From positions 1 through 59,812 of the forward strand of contig NZ_JALJRK010000036.1 in the NCBI RefSeq assembly GCF_024519725.1: a DNA stretch of 59,812 bases. The letters run 5' to 3'. The notes under the pieces are model-generated. The model was given only the letters and a program-made list of their open reading frames with translations, was not told the origin of the DNA and searched no databases. Source of the stretch: Microvirga sp. Mcv34 (GTDB taxonomy: Bacteria > Pseudomonadota > Alphaproteobacteria > Rhizobiales > Beijerinckiaceae). A program made the position numbers and the translations under genes. Shown one piece after another: positions 35,155-44,115 of the stretch; within the stretch, counting starts at the first letter, position 1; the number at the start of each line of letters is the position of its first letter.

Positions 35155-35835
35155 TTACGGGCTGTCGCCCCAGAACCTGCGCATGACGCTCCCGAACCTC
35201 GCATCCCAGCCCGAGGCGGCTAACGCTGAGAGGATCCCCGGCATGTTCGACCCGTAGAGGAAGGCTGTCCTGACGAATGGTATTCTCAACCCCTCGAGAT
35301 GCCTGACCAGAACGCCTGAGGAATACTCGAATCCGGGAGCGGCATGACCGGAGAGGATCACGAACTCAACCCTGTTCAGAAGCGATCGGACTTGGGGGTC
35401 GGGGCGGTCATCGAGACAGAGGACGTAGGCGAGGTGTCGGTCGATCGCCGCCTTCGGGACCGCGCGACGCAGACGGGCCTTGTCGCGCGGCGGGGTCTTG
35501 TCCGACAACCCGATTGGAAGAGCGTCGGCAAAGACCAGGGGCGCAGCTCGGGCAGCCTGAAACTCCCGCTTGATGGCTGCCGTCGTCATTCCCGGAACGC
35601 CGCTGTAGCGGGCGGCCAGTCCCGCCGCGGAATTCCAGAAGGCGCATCTGGGACTGCCCCTGAAATCGTAGGGGCCTGCGCCTGGGGTGACAGCCTTGTC
35701 GACTTGGGGCTCGCGGCCGATCACCAAGATCAGAGGAAACGGCTTCGCGGTCGTCTCCCCATAGTAGAGGAACGACGGATGGAGGGCGTCGGCGCCCGTC
35801 GGCGTCTCCGCCCCAGTAGCATCACGTTTTGTCAT
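35155..35835 (-). CDS. hypothetical protein, possible uracil-DNA-glycosylase fold
   Basis: A 226-residue protein with ATG 35835 after AGGGAG. The strand-motif order resembles the UDG superfamily: LILVIGREP (GxxP-like motif A), FRGSPRCAFWNSAAGLA (an FW/N element as in MUG-type enzymes), ADALPIGLSDKT, then FVILSGHAAP and PFVRTAFLYGSNMP. No exact catalytic Asp/Asn is assigned. It lies 133 bp downstream of the helicase on the same strand and may form a unit with it. If correct, it would act on damaged or modified bases. The assignment is tentative. Confidence 0.4.
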   Translation of the reverse strand: MTKRDATGAETPTGADALHPSFLYYGETTAKPFPLILVIGREPQVDKAVTPGAGPYDFRGSPRCAFWNSAAGLAARYSGVPGMTTAAIKREFQAARAAPLVFADALPIGLSDKTPPRDKARLRRAVPKAAIDRHLAYVLCLDDRPDPQVRSLLNRVEFVILSGHAAPGFEYSSGVLVRHLEGLRIPFVRTAFLYGSNMPGILSALAASGWDARFGSVMRRFWGDSP

Positions 35836-35968
35836 AGGCACTCCCTGGCGGAGCGGAGGGTGCGCCAAGTGACCATGACGCACTGTGACGCCCTGCTCAG
35901 ATCTCTCTTGCGACTAAGGTTGCCCTTCTTCGAGGCCCCATGTCCCCGGGCAGGGAGCGCCGCGCTCA

Positions 35969-38900
35969 TCATGACACACGCACCCGCGGCAGAAGCTGCG
36001 CCATCTCGCTGAAGTTCGGGATCCCCGACCAGGCGCCGTATGAACCGACCACGTAGAGGTTCTGCTTCGCGCGCGTGACGGCGACGTTGAGGATGTTGGG
36101 ACCGGAGCCGGCCCATCTCCTCGCGCCATGCTGGCCCGCGTTCGGAGCGCCGAGCAGGAGGATCACCGTCTCGGCCTCGCGGCCCTGGAAGGTATGGATC
36201 GTCCCGACGCGGTCCCTTGCCCACTCGTCAGGTTGCGCCTGAAACGCCGAGAAGACGTCCCGCTCCCGTTCCAGCCGCCGGCGCATCTCCTGCTCGACGA
36301 TCTTGAACGGCGTGATCACGAAGATGTCCGGCGAGGTGATGCCGGCTGCGGCGACCGCTCTCAGCATCCGGACGACGATCTCGCCCTCGTCGGGACACCA
36401 CTTGGTCTCCGCCGTCCCGTCGATGTCGAACCAGGAGGACTGGCCCAGCAGCCTTCCGACAGGCCCGGGATCCTTCGGTTTCGGGGCATGCACCATCTCG
36501 CCGGCATAGGCGATCTGGTTGGAGATCCCGAACATGGGATCCTGGCAGCGGCGATGCACCAGCAGCGGCACTCCGACAGTCCGCCTGCCCTGGTCCGACC
36601 TGAACGACGCCTTCGTCTTGGAGGCCTTGTCCGCAAGCGTCTGCGCGGAGGCGATCGGCGCCGCCCATTCGGCCATGTCGACCTTGAAGAACGTGCAGAT
36701 CTCGGCAGTGAGGCGGTCGGGCAGCGAGACCACTGGCGGGATCTGGAGCGGATCCCCGACGACGATGGACCGCTTCGCCCGCATGATCGCTCCGACGGCA
36801 GCCTGCGGCAGCGCCTGACCGGCCTCGTCGATCAGAAGCCAACCAAGGCTTCCTGGCTTCAGGTCGCCGAGCATCCGGTCGACGGACGCGAACGTGGTCG
36901 ACACGACCGGGATGACCATGAAGAGCGTGGACCACAGGTCGCCCAGCAGCGCCTTCTTCTCCTCCTCCGGGAACGCCCCCGCCGTGAAGGCGCTCATCAG
37001 GGCACCCAGGTTATGCTGCACCTTCTGGGCCGAGGCGTCGACGAACGCCTTCTGAACGTCCAGGGCGGCCATGAAGAGTTCCTCGCGCTTGCGCTGGAGG
37101 GTGTCGGGCAGCCACGGAGCCGTCAGATGGATCTTCTCGTGATCGCCGCCGAAGAAGCCTGGGTCGATGAGCCTGTCCCCAATCTCCGCCCGGCCTTTGT
37201 CGACCGCTTGGCGTAGCCGGGATACGAGATCCCTTTGGCCTGTTAGGTCCTTCGCCGAGGCCGAGACCCTGCTGGCCAAGGCGTCGGAGGCGGCACGGGC
37301 GTCGACCCTCGCCCTCTCTGCTGCCGCCGCCCTTCCCTGGGCTTCCTTCGTACGGTCGGCAAGTTCCTTCGCCTCCCTCGACCACTCCTTCCAGCTGGCG
37401 GTGCCGAACAGGCGTGCGAAGAATCCGGGGCGCAACAAGGCATGGCTTGCCTGGGCGATCTCCTGGCGCCTGGCGTCATCGGCCAGCTCCGCGTGTTCGG
37501 AGGTTCGCGCATCGAGGGCACGTCTGGCGTCGGCACCCTGCTGCTCAAGCGCTGCGTGCTGCTCCTCGAGCTTGGCGAACTTGTCGCGCTCTCCGGGCAG
37601 GCGCTGGCAGGTAGCCCGCAGCTCCTCCAGGCTCTTGAGTTCGGCCTCGATCTCCCGCATCAGTGCCTTGAACCGGGACCTAGCCTTGCGCCAGCGCGCA
37701 GCGGCCGCATCTCCCGATGCCGGCTGCTCCCGGACGACCACCTCGGGCGTGCGCCGTTCGATCACCCGTTCCGTAACGGGATCCTTGATCTCGCGGACGA
37801 CAGACCCTCCCTTGGCCGCCTTGAGATAGACGCGGAAGCCGAACTCCTCGTCCCACCAGAACTTCTGCTGGAAGGCGGCCCGGTTCTTCGCGTTGCCGAG
37901 CACGGCGGCGATCAGGCCCCAGGTTTCGACGGCCTTGATGTCAGCGTCCACATCGTCGTCATCGAGCCCGACGGAGTTCGCGAGGCGGTCGCTGATCGAG
38001 CGGAAGTAGGCGACCTCGGTTGGCCGGCCGAACTCCTTCTTCAGAGGCAGCTCGCGGCTAACGTTCTCGACGGCTTTGTTGTTGCTCGACGCGACCAGGA
38101 TCTCGTGCCCCTTGAGGCTGGGATCGAGCCGGTAGAGGTGGAGGAAGGCGTTGCCTCCGACCGATATCTTCTGTCCCGAGCTGGTGAAGGCTGAAGCCGG
38201 ATCATCGAACCGCACCATGGCGGCGGCGCGGTCGACGACGCAGCTCGCGACCAAGTCGCGCAGCAGCGTTGTCTTTCCGGTGCCGGGCGGACCGTTGACA
38301 CCCATGATGCCACCGCCGCCTCCAAGCTCGGAGCGAGCCAAGTTCACGGCAGCCTGCTGGAGCAGCACGAGCGGGTGACCACCCTGTGACGGCCAGCGCG
38401 CCGGAGGCATCTGGGCCGGAGCAACCGCGGGCTCGATGAGCGTCAGGTCGGCGAGGACGTCCTCGGTCTTGCCGGGATGCTCCATGCCGAGATAGCGCCG
38501 CAGGCCAGGACCGGCGTTGCCGTTGCCGACGAGTTCGGACGCCCTGGCGAGGTCTGCCAGGAAGAAGGAGTTCAGGAGCGAGGCTTCCGGCGGCGTCTTG
38601 GACTTGTAGTAATGGTAGACCCGCAGGGCGAATGTCGGCTTCTCGACGAGGTGTGCGGGTAGCCGGAACTGCGCGACGAGCCAATCGTGCGCCCGCCGGA
38701 CGGTGGCCATGTCCAGCGGCAGTGGCTTCCCGTTAGAGTCCTTCCGCCGCACGATCTGGTCGACGCGGTCGAGCAGGGTCCGTTCGACCCGCGGCCATGC
38801 CCCTAGCCCTCCGAGGTTGAGCTTCAGGGCATGCGGCAGGGCCCATGCGAAGGAGGACACGGCGATGGCATTGTCCTCAAGAACGAAACCGGCCTTGTCC

Positions 38901-39619
38901 ACCAGCACGGCTGCGATCGCTGCCTTCTCTCGCTCCCGGCGGCTGCGCTCCTCGTCGGTCCCGAAGGCCTTCATGAGCTCGTCGGTCGCACGGTCCATCG
39001 CGATCGCCCCGAGGACCACCTGATAGTAGAGCTTCTTGTTGGGACGCGAGCGCTCGCCCGCCCCCCATGGCACCTGCCCAGCGGCGAGGTCGGCAACACA
39101 CCGGCGGTCGCCGGCAGCCAGATCCTCCGGCTTCCGGTAGGTCTGGGGCGACAGGGCTTCCAACGCCGTCCATGCGGCGAGCAGGGCACGCGGCTCGTCA
39201 GGGCCCGGGGGGCTCGGGAACGTGGGCAGCGTACCCAGGTCCTCGGTCGGGGGAGCTGACTGCTGCCTTGGAGCCTCTCGCGGTTCCACCGGCCTGTGGG
39301 AACGCGGTTCGTCAGCTGGCGGCTCAGGGGCCGGTCGAGGTGGAAAGGGCAGGACGGTGGCGGTCGGCGACGGCTCCGGTGCAGCCCTCCCGGTCGCCGG
39401 GCACTGCGATCCGCCGGCACCCACGGCCTGAGCATCGGCTCGCCTGAGATGCAGCAGGGCTTCCCCGACTTCGGCTGCCAGATCCCGGGCCTTGGGCCGG
39501 TCGCGGTGCTTCAGTTCCTCGGCGAGCGCCTCCAGGACGGCGCGGTTGTCGCGGGAAGCCTCAAACAGAGCTGTGAGCTCAGTAGTCCCCTTATTGAAGT
39601 ACGGACGTTGCCCCGACAT
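35969..39619 (-). CDS. large SF1 (UPF1-like) helicase
   Basis: A 1216-residue protein. The N-terminal ~340 residues are unrecognised, with a Pro/Ala-rich linker (about 70-120). The motor has Walker A GPPGTGKTTL (about residue 446), a coiled-coil insertion (about 650-800, repeated EELRA/ERDKFAKLEEQH patterns), the DEAG Walker B LLIDEAGQALPQAA (about 931), GDPLQIPPV, VGTIHTFQGREAETVIL and NVAVTRAKQNLYVVGS (about 1181). AAA_11/AAA_12 helicases like this unwind nucleic acids, and many sit in defence islands (for example Mokosh). No PLD or nuclease domain is seen at the C-terminus. The possible UDG-fold gene follows. An antiviral role is inference. Confidence 0.85.
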   Translation of the reverse strand: MSGQRPYFNKGTTELTALFEASRDNRAVLEALAEELKHRDRPKARDLAAEVGEALLHLRRADAQAVGAGGSQCPATGRAAPEPSPTATVLPFPPRPAPEPPADEPRSHRPVEPREAPRQQSAPPTEDLGTLPTFPSPPGPDEPRALLAAWTALEALSPQTYRKPEDLAAGDRRCVADLAAGQVPWGAGERSRPNKKLYYQVVLGAIAMDRATDELMKAFGTDEERSRREREKAAIAAVLVDKAGFVLEDNAIAVSSFAWALPHALKLNLGGLGAWPRVERTLLDRVDQIVRRKDSNGKPLPLDMATVRRAHDWLVAQFRLPAHLVEKPTFALRVYHYYKSKTPPEASLLNSFFLADLARASELVGNGNAGPGLRRYLGMEHPGKTEDVLADLTLIEPAVAPAQMPPARWPSQGGHPLVLLQQAAVNLARSELGGGGGIMGVNGPPGTGKTTLLRDLVASCVVDRAAAMVRFDDPASAFTSSGQKISVGGNAFLHLYRLDPSLKGHEILVASSNNKAVENVSRELPLKKEFGRPTEVAYFRSISDRLANSVGLDDDDVDADIKAVETWGLIAAVLGNAKNRAAFQQKFWWDEEFGFRVYLKAAKGGSVVREIKDPVTERVIERRTPEVVVREQPASGDAAAARWRKARSRFKALMREIEAELKSLEELRATCQRLPGERDKFAKLEEQHAALEQQGADARRALDARTSEHAELADDARRQEIAQASHALLRPGFFARLFGTASWKEWSREAKELADRTKEAQGRAAAAERARVDARAASDALASRVSASAKDLTGQRDLVSRLRQAVDKGRAEIGDRLIDPGFFGGDHEKIHLTAPWLPDTLQRKREELFMAALDVQKAFVDASAQKVQHNLGALMSAFTAGAFPEEEKKALLGDLWSTLFMVIPVVSTTFASVDRMLGDLKPGSLGWLLIDEAGQALPQAAVGAIMRAKRSIVVGDPLQIPPVVSLPDRLTAEICTFFKVDMAEWAAPIASAQTLADKASKTKASFRSDQGRRTVGVPLLVHRRCQDPMFGISNQIAYAGEMVHAPKPKDPGPVGRLLGQSSWFDIDGTAETKWCPDEGEIVVRMLRAVAAAGITSPDIFVITPFKIVEQEMRRRLERERDVFSAFQAQPDEWARDRVGTIHTFQGREAETVILLLGAPNAGQHGARRWAGSGPNILNVAVTRAKQNLYVVGSYGAWSGIPNFSEMAQLLPRVRVS

Positions 39620-40498
39620 GCAGCACTCGATCTCATATGGCTCTTGAACAGCCTTTTCTGAGATGTCAGCTGCGAAGCTCCGCGTGTCAATTCCGCCTTA
39701 GGTGTGGCTGATTATCCAGGACGCAGGTGGTCAGCGCCCAACGCCTTTGCGGATCTCCTCATAAGCCCGACGCACTGTCCCCTGCCCGGAAATCCGTTCC
39801 AAGCGATGGGCGGCGAGGTGCCACCGAGGAATCATCCTGAAGCGCTCGGAGGGCGATGTTGGCGGCCATGTGAGACGTCAGCCGTCCGACGACTACGATC
39901 ACCTCCGTTCGGCCCGTCCTCCGCTGCAGGTCCTCGCAGCCCCGCGCCCTCGGCCAGGTCCCTCCTGCCCATCGACGAGGTGCACGATGAGGCGGTCGAG
40001 CTCCGTGCCGGACGGGCATGGCTGACTGGAAGGGACCTGCCGGCCATGGCGCCGTTTAAGAAGGTGGTCGTCGCCTTGGCCAAGAAGATTGCCTGAAGCA
40101 AGTCTTATGAGCCAGGAAGCAAGGGAGCTGCCACGCCGGCGGAAGCATTGGCTGCCCGTTTAGACATGTTTGCCCTGTGGAGCGTCCGGGCGGCACGCAA
40201 ACGACGGGGTCATGTCTCGCCAGAGTGGACGGGACGGCCGGAACCAGACCATCGGCCTCGCACGCGATCCATCGCTTGCAGCGAACCCAATTCAGTCGCG
40301 CCTGTTCAGGCCGCCTGCTTTGGCTTCAGTTTGGAAGCCGTTTCACGGGATCCTCAAGAGTGCCTCGAAAATAATGCAAAGCTAAGTCGAGGACTCGACA
40401 GACAAAAAGTCTGATTTCTGACAACCTGATTTTTGCACCCTGCTGGTCCGCCCAAGGACAACCCTCAGATTGTCCGGACTGCAGGCTGGGGAAATTTC
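39620..40498. other. gene-poor stretch, possible decayed sequence
   Basis: Nearly 880 bp without a convincing gene. A plus-strand frame at 39704-40096 ends in a helical tail (MAPFKKVVVALAKKIA) but has no ribosome site or family. The right end holds the upstream region of the Crp-type gene. It may be remnants of lost genes. Confidence 0.4.
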
Positions 40499-41281
40499 AT
40501 GAAACCAAATCGGACGCTCAACGCCGATGCCGATACAGCCGTGGCCAGGCATATGGTGACCAATCGCCTCCTGGTGTCGCTCAGTCCGAGCGATCGCGCT
40601 CTGCTCGAACCGCATCTCGAAGCCGTCACTCTGTACCAGGGAGAGATCCTCTTCGATCCGGGCGATGAAGTCACTCGGACTTACTTCCCGGGCGGCAGCA
40701 CGATGGTCTCGCTCATCGTCCTCATGCACTCGGGACGAGGCGCGGAAGCGGCCACAATTGGGCGCGAGGGGGCGGTCGGGGGTATCGTCTCGTCAGGCCA
40801 CAAGCCAGCCTTCACGCGCGCCGAAGTCCAGATCCCCGGTCCGGCGCTGCGCATCGAGACGACGCGCCTCGAAGAAGCCAAAGTGCGGTCCTCGACGTTG
40901 CGCGACCTGTTCAGCCGGTATGCGGACGCGCTGCTGGCGCAGATCATTCAATCCGTGGCCTGCAATGCCCTGCACTCATTGGAGGCGCGGTGCTGCCGCT
41001 GGCTGCTGACGACCCAGGATCGCGTGAACAGCAGCGAAATCCCGCTGACCCAAGAAGCCCTCGCTGAGATGCTTGGCGTGCAGCGCACCACGATCACGGG
41101 GGTTGCCAGAGCATTACGCGCCCGTGGGCTGATCCGCTATGCCCGCGGCCAGATCATTGTCATGGATCGGACCCGCCTGCAGGAAGCGTCCTGTGAGTGC
41201 TATGCGGCCGTCAACCAGCACTTCAACCGCGTCCTGCCCGAGGTCCGGCCGCAGGGCATTATCACGGCGACCGATCTGTGA
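40499..41281 (+). CDS. Crp/Fnr-family transcription regulator (1)
   Basis: A 260-residue regulator. The N-terminal cNMP-binding-type beta-roll (LLVSLSPSDRALLEPHLEAV, YQGEILFDPGDEV, TMVSLIVLMHSGRGAEAATI) lacks the Fnr cysteine cluster at the start. The C-terminal winged HTH is SSEIPLTQEALAEMLGVQR followed by TTITGVARALRARGLIRYARG. Cysteines (RCCRW, CECYA) occur in the linker and tail. The ligand is unknown. It lies just ahead of an HWE kinase, and a second Crp-type gene faces it at 42867-43673. Confidence 0.88.
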   Translation: MKPNRTLNADADTAVARHMVTNRLLVSLSPSDRALLEPHLEAVTLYQGEILFDPGDEVTRTYFPGGSTMVSLIVLMHSGRGAEAATIGREGAVGGIVSSGHKPAFTRAEVQIPGPALRIETTRLEEAKVRSSTLRDLFSRYADALLAQIIQSVACNALHSLEARCCRWLLTTQDRVNSSEIPLTQEALAEMLGVQRTTITGVARALRARGLIRYARGQIIVMDRTRLQEASCECYAAVNQHFNRVLPEVRPQGIITATDL

Positions 41282-41353
41282 GCACGCAGTCAAACCGCCG
41301 ATCAAACACGAAGACGGTGGCCGAGCGCTCGTTTCATAGGCGGCACACTCGTC

Positions 41354-42877
41354 ATGAACGATGAATGCCTGGGTGCGTCGCCCCAGCCGAAGGATGGCGG
41401 CACAGGAGTTATTCCAGGGCAACAGGAGAATCCTGCTGCCGGACACGAGCATCTGCTCGCGCTCGCGCTCAAGGCAAGAGACCTCGGCCTGTGGTGGATT
41501 GACCTTGAGAACGACCAGTTCCACGGCGATGCGATCTGCCGCCGTCTTCTGCTTGGTGCGGATGACAGTCCGGGGCCTGACTGGCCGATGAGCATGGCGG
41601 CCTTTCTGGCGCTCCTGCATCCGGACGACCGTGCGCTGACGCGCACCCGCCTGCAACGAACCTTCGAGGCTGGATATGGCTCCCGGTACGTCGACGAGTT
41701 CCGGGTCCTCCGGCCCAGCGACGGAGCCCCAGTCTGGATCGCCGCGACCGGCATGGTTGACCGACCGCCGGATGGCAAGCCTCATGGCCGCTCAAGCCCC
41801 CTCCGCCTTGTTGGCACGCTTCAGGACATGACGAGGGACGATCCGGGCATCGCGGGAGTTCTGGAGGGCGAAGCGCGCCTCAAAGCCATCCTCAACACCA
41901 TGCCCCAAATGGTCTGGTCGGCGCGGCCGGACGGCTACCACGACTATTACAACGACCGCTGGTACGAGTTCACCGGCACGCCCTACGGATCAACCGACGG
42001 GGACGCCTGGAGCGGGATGTTTCATCCCGACGACCAGAACAGGGCGTGGGAGCGCTGGCGGCATTCACTCGCCACCGGGGAGCCCTACGAGGTCGACTAC
42101 AGGCTGCGCCGTCACGACGGCGAGTATCGCTGGACCTTGGGCCGAGCACTGCCGATCCGGCGGTCTGACGGATCGGTCGAGCGATGGTTCGGGACCTGTA
42201 CGGACGTCCACGACCTGAAATCGTCGGAAGAACAACGGGAGCTGATCGGTCGCGAGCTGTCCCACCGGATCAAGAACATCTTCGCGGTCGTCTCGAGCCT
42301 CGTGACCCTTACGTCGCGCGGCGACGATGCTGCCAAGCCGTTCGCAAGTGAGTTCCTGCAGCGGCTGAACGGCCTTGCGCAAGCCCACGAGTACATTCAA
42401 CCGCATACCCCGTGGTTCGAAGTCGAGCCGACGCGGCGGACGGTACTGCACCTTCTGGCAATTCTCATTCGTCCGTACGCTCAGGAGCAGGCTGCCCCCC
42501 CTGAGCCGTCGAACAGCCCCCATGATCGTCGCGTGGCTGTCGCGGGCGATGATGCTCCTGTCGGAGTCAGCGCAGGTACGGCTCTCGCTCTCATCGTGCA
42601 TGAACTTGCCACCAACGCCATCAAGTATGGCAGCCTCTCACAACCCGACGGTCGCGTGACGATCACGGGGGAAAGCCTTGCCGGGACCGAATACCGTCTG
42701 ACCTGGCAGGAGCGGAACGGACCAGCGGTTGAGGGGCCTCCCACACGGCAGGGCTTTGGGACAAGGCTGGCGCAGAAAAGTGCGACCTCCCAGCTGGGAG
42801 CCGTCATGGAGCAGGATTGGTCCCGGGATGGTCTTACCGTGCGGTTGACGATGCAGACCGACACCCTCAGTCGGTGA
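41354..42877 (+). CDS. PAS-domain HWE histidine kinase (1)
   Basis: A 507-residue soluble sensor kinase. Two PAS-like domains: one near residues 30-150 (ALKARDLGLWWIDLENDQF, FHPDDRA-like), and a second near 175-290 (MPQMVWSARPDGYHDYYNDR, MFHPDDQNRAW, GEYRWTLGRALP). The HisKA_2/HWE phospho-acceptor is ELSHRIKNIFAVVSSL (His about 302). The ATPase domain has HELATNAIKYG and the diagnostic WxE in LTWQERNG (about 448), with GFGTRL as G box. HWE kinases feed alphaproteobacterial stress or light responses. No receiver is adjacent here. Confidence 0.9.
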   Translation: MNDECLGASPQPKDGGTGVIPGQQENPAAGHEHLLALALKARDLGLWWIDLENDQFHGDAICRRLLLGADDSPGPDWPMSMAAFLALLHPDDRALTRTRLQRTFEAGYGSRYVDEFRVLRPSDGAPVWIAATGMVDRPPDGKPHGRSSPLRLVGTLQDMTRDDPGIAGVLEGEARLKAILNTMPQMVWSARPDGYHDYYNDRWYEFTGTPYGSTDGDAWSGMFHPDDQNRAWERWRHSLATGEPYEVDYRLRRHDGEYRWTLGRALPIRRSDGSVERWFGTCTDVHDLKSSEEQRELIGRELSHRIKNIFAVVSSLVTLTSRGDDAAKPFASEFLQRLNGLAQAHEYIQPHTPWFEVEPTRRTVLHLLAILIRPYAQEQAAPPEPSNSPHDRRVAVAGDDAPVGVSAGTALALIVHELATNAIKYGSLSQPDGRVTITGESLAGTEYRLTWQERNGPAVEGPPTRQGFGTRLAQKSATSQLGAVMEQDWSRDGLTVRLTMQTDTLSR

Positions 42878-43673
42878 CCGAAGGCACGATCGCATCATAG
42901 ATCCGGCGCACGGTGCCGTAGCAAGAGCACGACGCAGCCTCGAGCCCCGGCCGGTCGAGCACTGTCATCCGCCCGTGGTCAACCCGCAACAAGCCATTCT
43001 CCTGGAACTTCGCGGCAACCGCGCTGACGCTCTGACGCCGGACGCCAAGCGTGATGGCAAGGAAGGCTTGGGACAGATCGATCGTGTCGGCGCCGTGTGC
43101 CCGGTCATGGGCGACGAGCACCCAGCGGGCGCAGCGGGCCGACAGCGGGTGCAGCCCGTTGCAGGCCGCCGTCTGGATGGCCTGCTTGAGAAGCACCTTG
43201 CAGTATCTCAATAGGAGGTCCCTGAGTGGGGCATACGTCCAGGACAAAGCCAGGAGCCCATCAATCGGAACCCGGGTCGCGGTGCCCGGAACCTGGACAT
43301 CGGCGCGGCTGAGAGCCCGGTGATCTCCGCCGAGAACGGCCCAGAAGCCGAGGTAACCTTCGGCTCCTATGGTCAGCGTGCCGGCTCCTCGACGGTCGCC
43401 CATGTCCGAGACAAGGGCGATGACGCCGCTGTGGGGGAACAGCACCTCACGGACCGGCTCTCCAATCTCCTGGAGGACGCGCCCGCGGGCGAGAGGAACA
43501 ATGCTGGCTTGTTCGGTCAGGGCCGTCAGTACATCTTGGGGCAGGATGGCGAGGAGGCGGTTCTGCCGGTGTAGCCTGTCGGACGATGGATCTCGGCTTG
43601 GAAGGGGCACAGGCTTGACATTCACGCTGGTTGCGGCTTCCGCGAACAACGCGCGACGCCGCAACGGGTTCAT
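42867..43673 (-). CDS. Crp/Fnr-family transcription regulator (2)
   Basis: A 268-residue regulator. A beta-roll domain (ALTEQASIVPLARGRVLQEI, EVLFPHSGVIALVSDMGDR) is followed by a dimerisation helix and a winged HTH near the C-terminus (IDLSQAFLAITLGVRRQSVS, AVAAKFQENGLLRVDHGRM). The HTH motif resembles that of the Crp gene at 40499. It is convergent with the HWE kinase, whose 3' end it overlaps by 11 bp. The ligand is unknown. The pair of Crp-type proteins bracketing a kinase suggests a shared regulon. Confidence 0.87.
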   Translation of the reverse strand: MNPLRRRALFAEAATSVNVKPVPLPSRDPSSDRLHRQNRLLAILPQDVLTALTEQASIVPLARGRVLQEIGEPVREVLFPHSGVIALVSDMGDRRGAGTLTIGAEGYLGFWAVLGGDHRALSRADVQVPGTATRVPIDGLLALSWTYAPLRDLLLRYCKVLLKQAIQTAACNGLHPLSARCARWVLVAHDRAHGADTIDLSQAFLAITLGVRRQSVSAVAAKFQENGLLRVDHGRMTVLDRPGLEAASCSCYGTVRRIYDAIVPSVTD

Positions 43674-43712
43674 GGCCCATCACCACTGGCGCCGCCGCGC
43701 GAGGGCTACTCA

Positions 43713-43838
43713 ATGGGGGGCACGCGCGACCGCCTGCGCAAAGGGCCGAAGGAGACCATCGACATGATGCCCGCCGAGCTGCCTGAGCAGCGCGCCGAAG
43801 CGCCCGTCATCCGGATCGCGACGCGGGATTTCAGATGA
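43713..43838 (+). CDS. small protein ending EAPVIRIATRDFR
   Basis: A 41-residue frame from an ATG. The C-terminal segment ELPEQRAEAPVIRIATRDFR is strongly similar to an open frame at 52444-52617 ending EPSEERVEAPAIWTATRDFR at its stop. Two copies next to different HWE-kinase regions argue for a conserved short protein. No family is recognised. The ribosome site is weak. Confidence 0.45.
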   Translation: MGGTRDRLRKGPKETIDMMPAELPEQRAEAPVIRIATRDFR

Positions 43839-44115
43839 GGCTTGCTTGGCATCGACAGATTGGGTGCAACCAACATCGTGCTGTGGCCCAGAGTTATCAC
43901 ATTGAAGCGATATTCTGGTCTCATTCAGTCCTTGCACGCATCCAAGCCATGAAACTTTGCCCTCTGCCACAGGGCGCGACCGTTTACCCCTAACGGGCGC
44001 GGCCTCACCATGACTAAAAGCCTCGTTGCCCAAACCCGCCGGATCCGGATAAGCAAAGCACGACTTCCGCGACCAAGCACTGCCCGCTAGGGTGTTTCCA
44101 GGTTAATTATCCTAC

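Noticed and set aside
36128..37216. 362-aa plus-strand frame over the helicase gene
   Set aside because: Antisense shadow: composition rich in Arg/Asp/Leu, no ribosome site and no motif; the helicase on the other strand is complete.
39704..40096. 130-aa plus-strand frame
   Set aside because: No ribosome site, low-complexity residues and no family similarity; the tail MAPFKKVVVALAKKIA alone does not support a gene.
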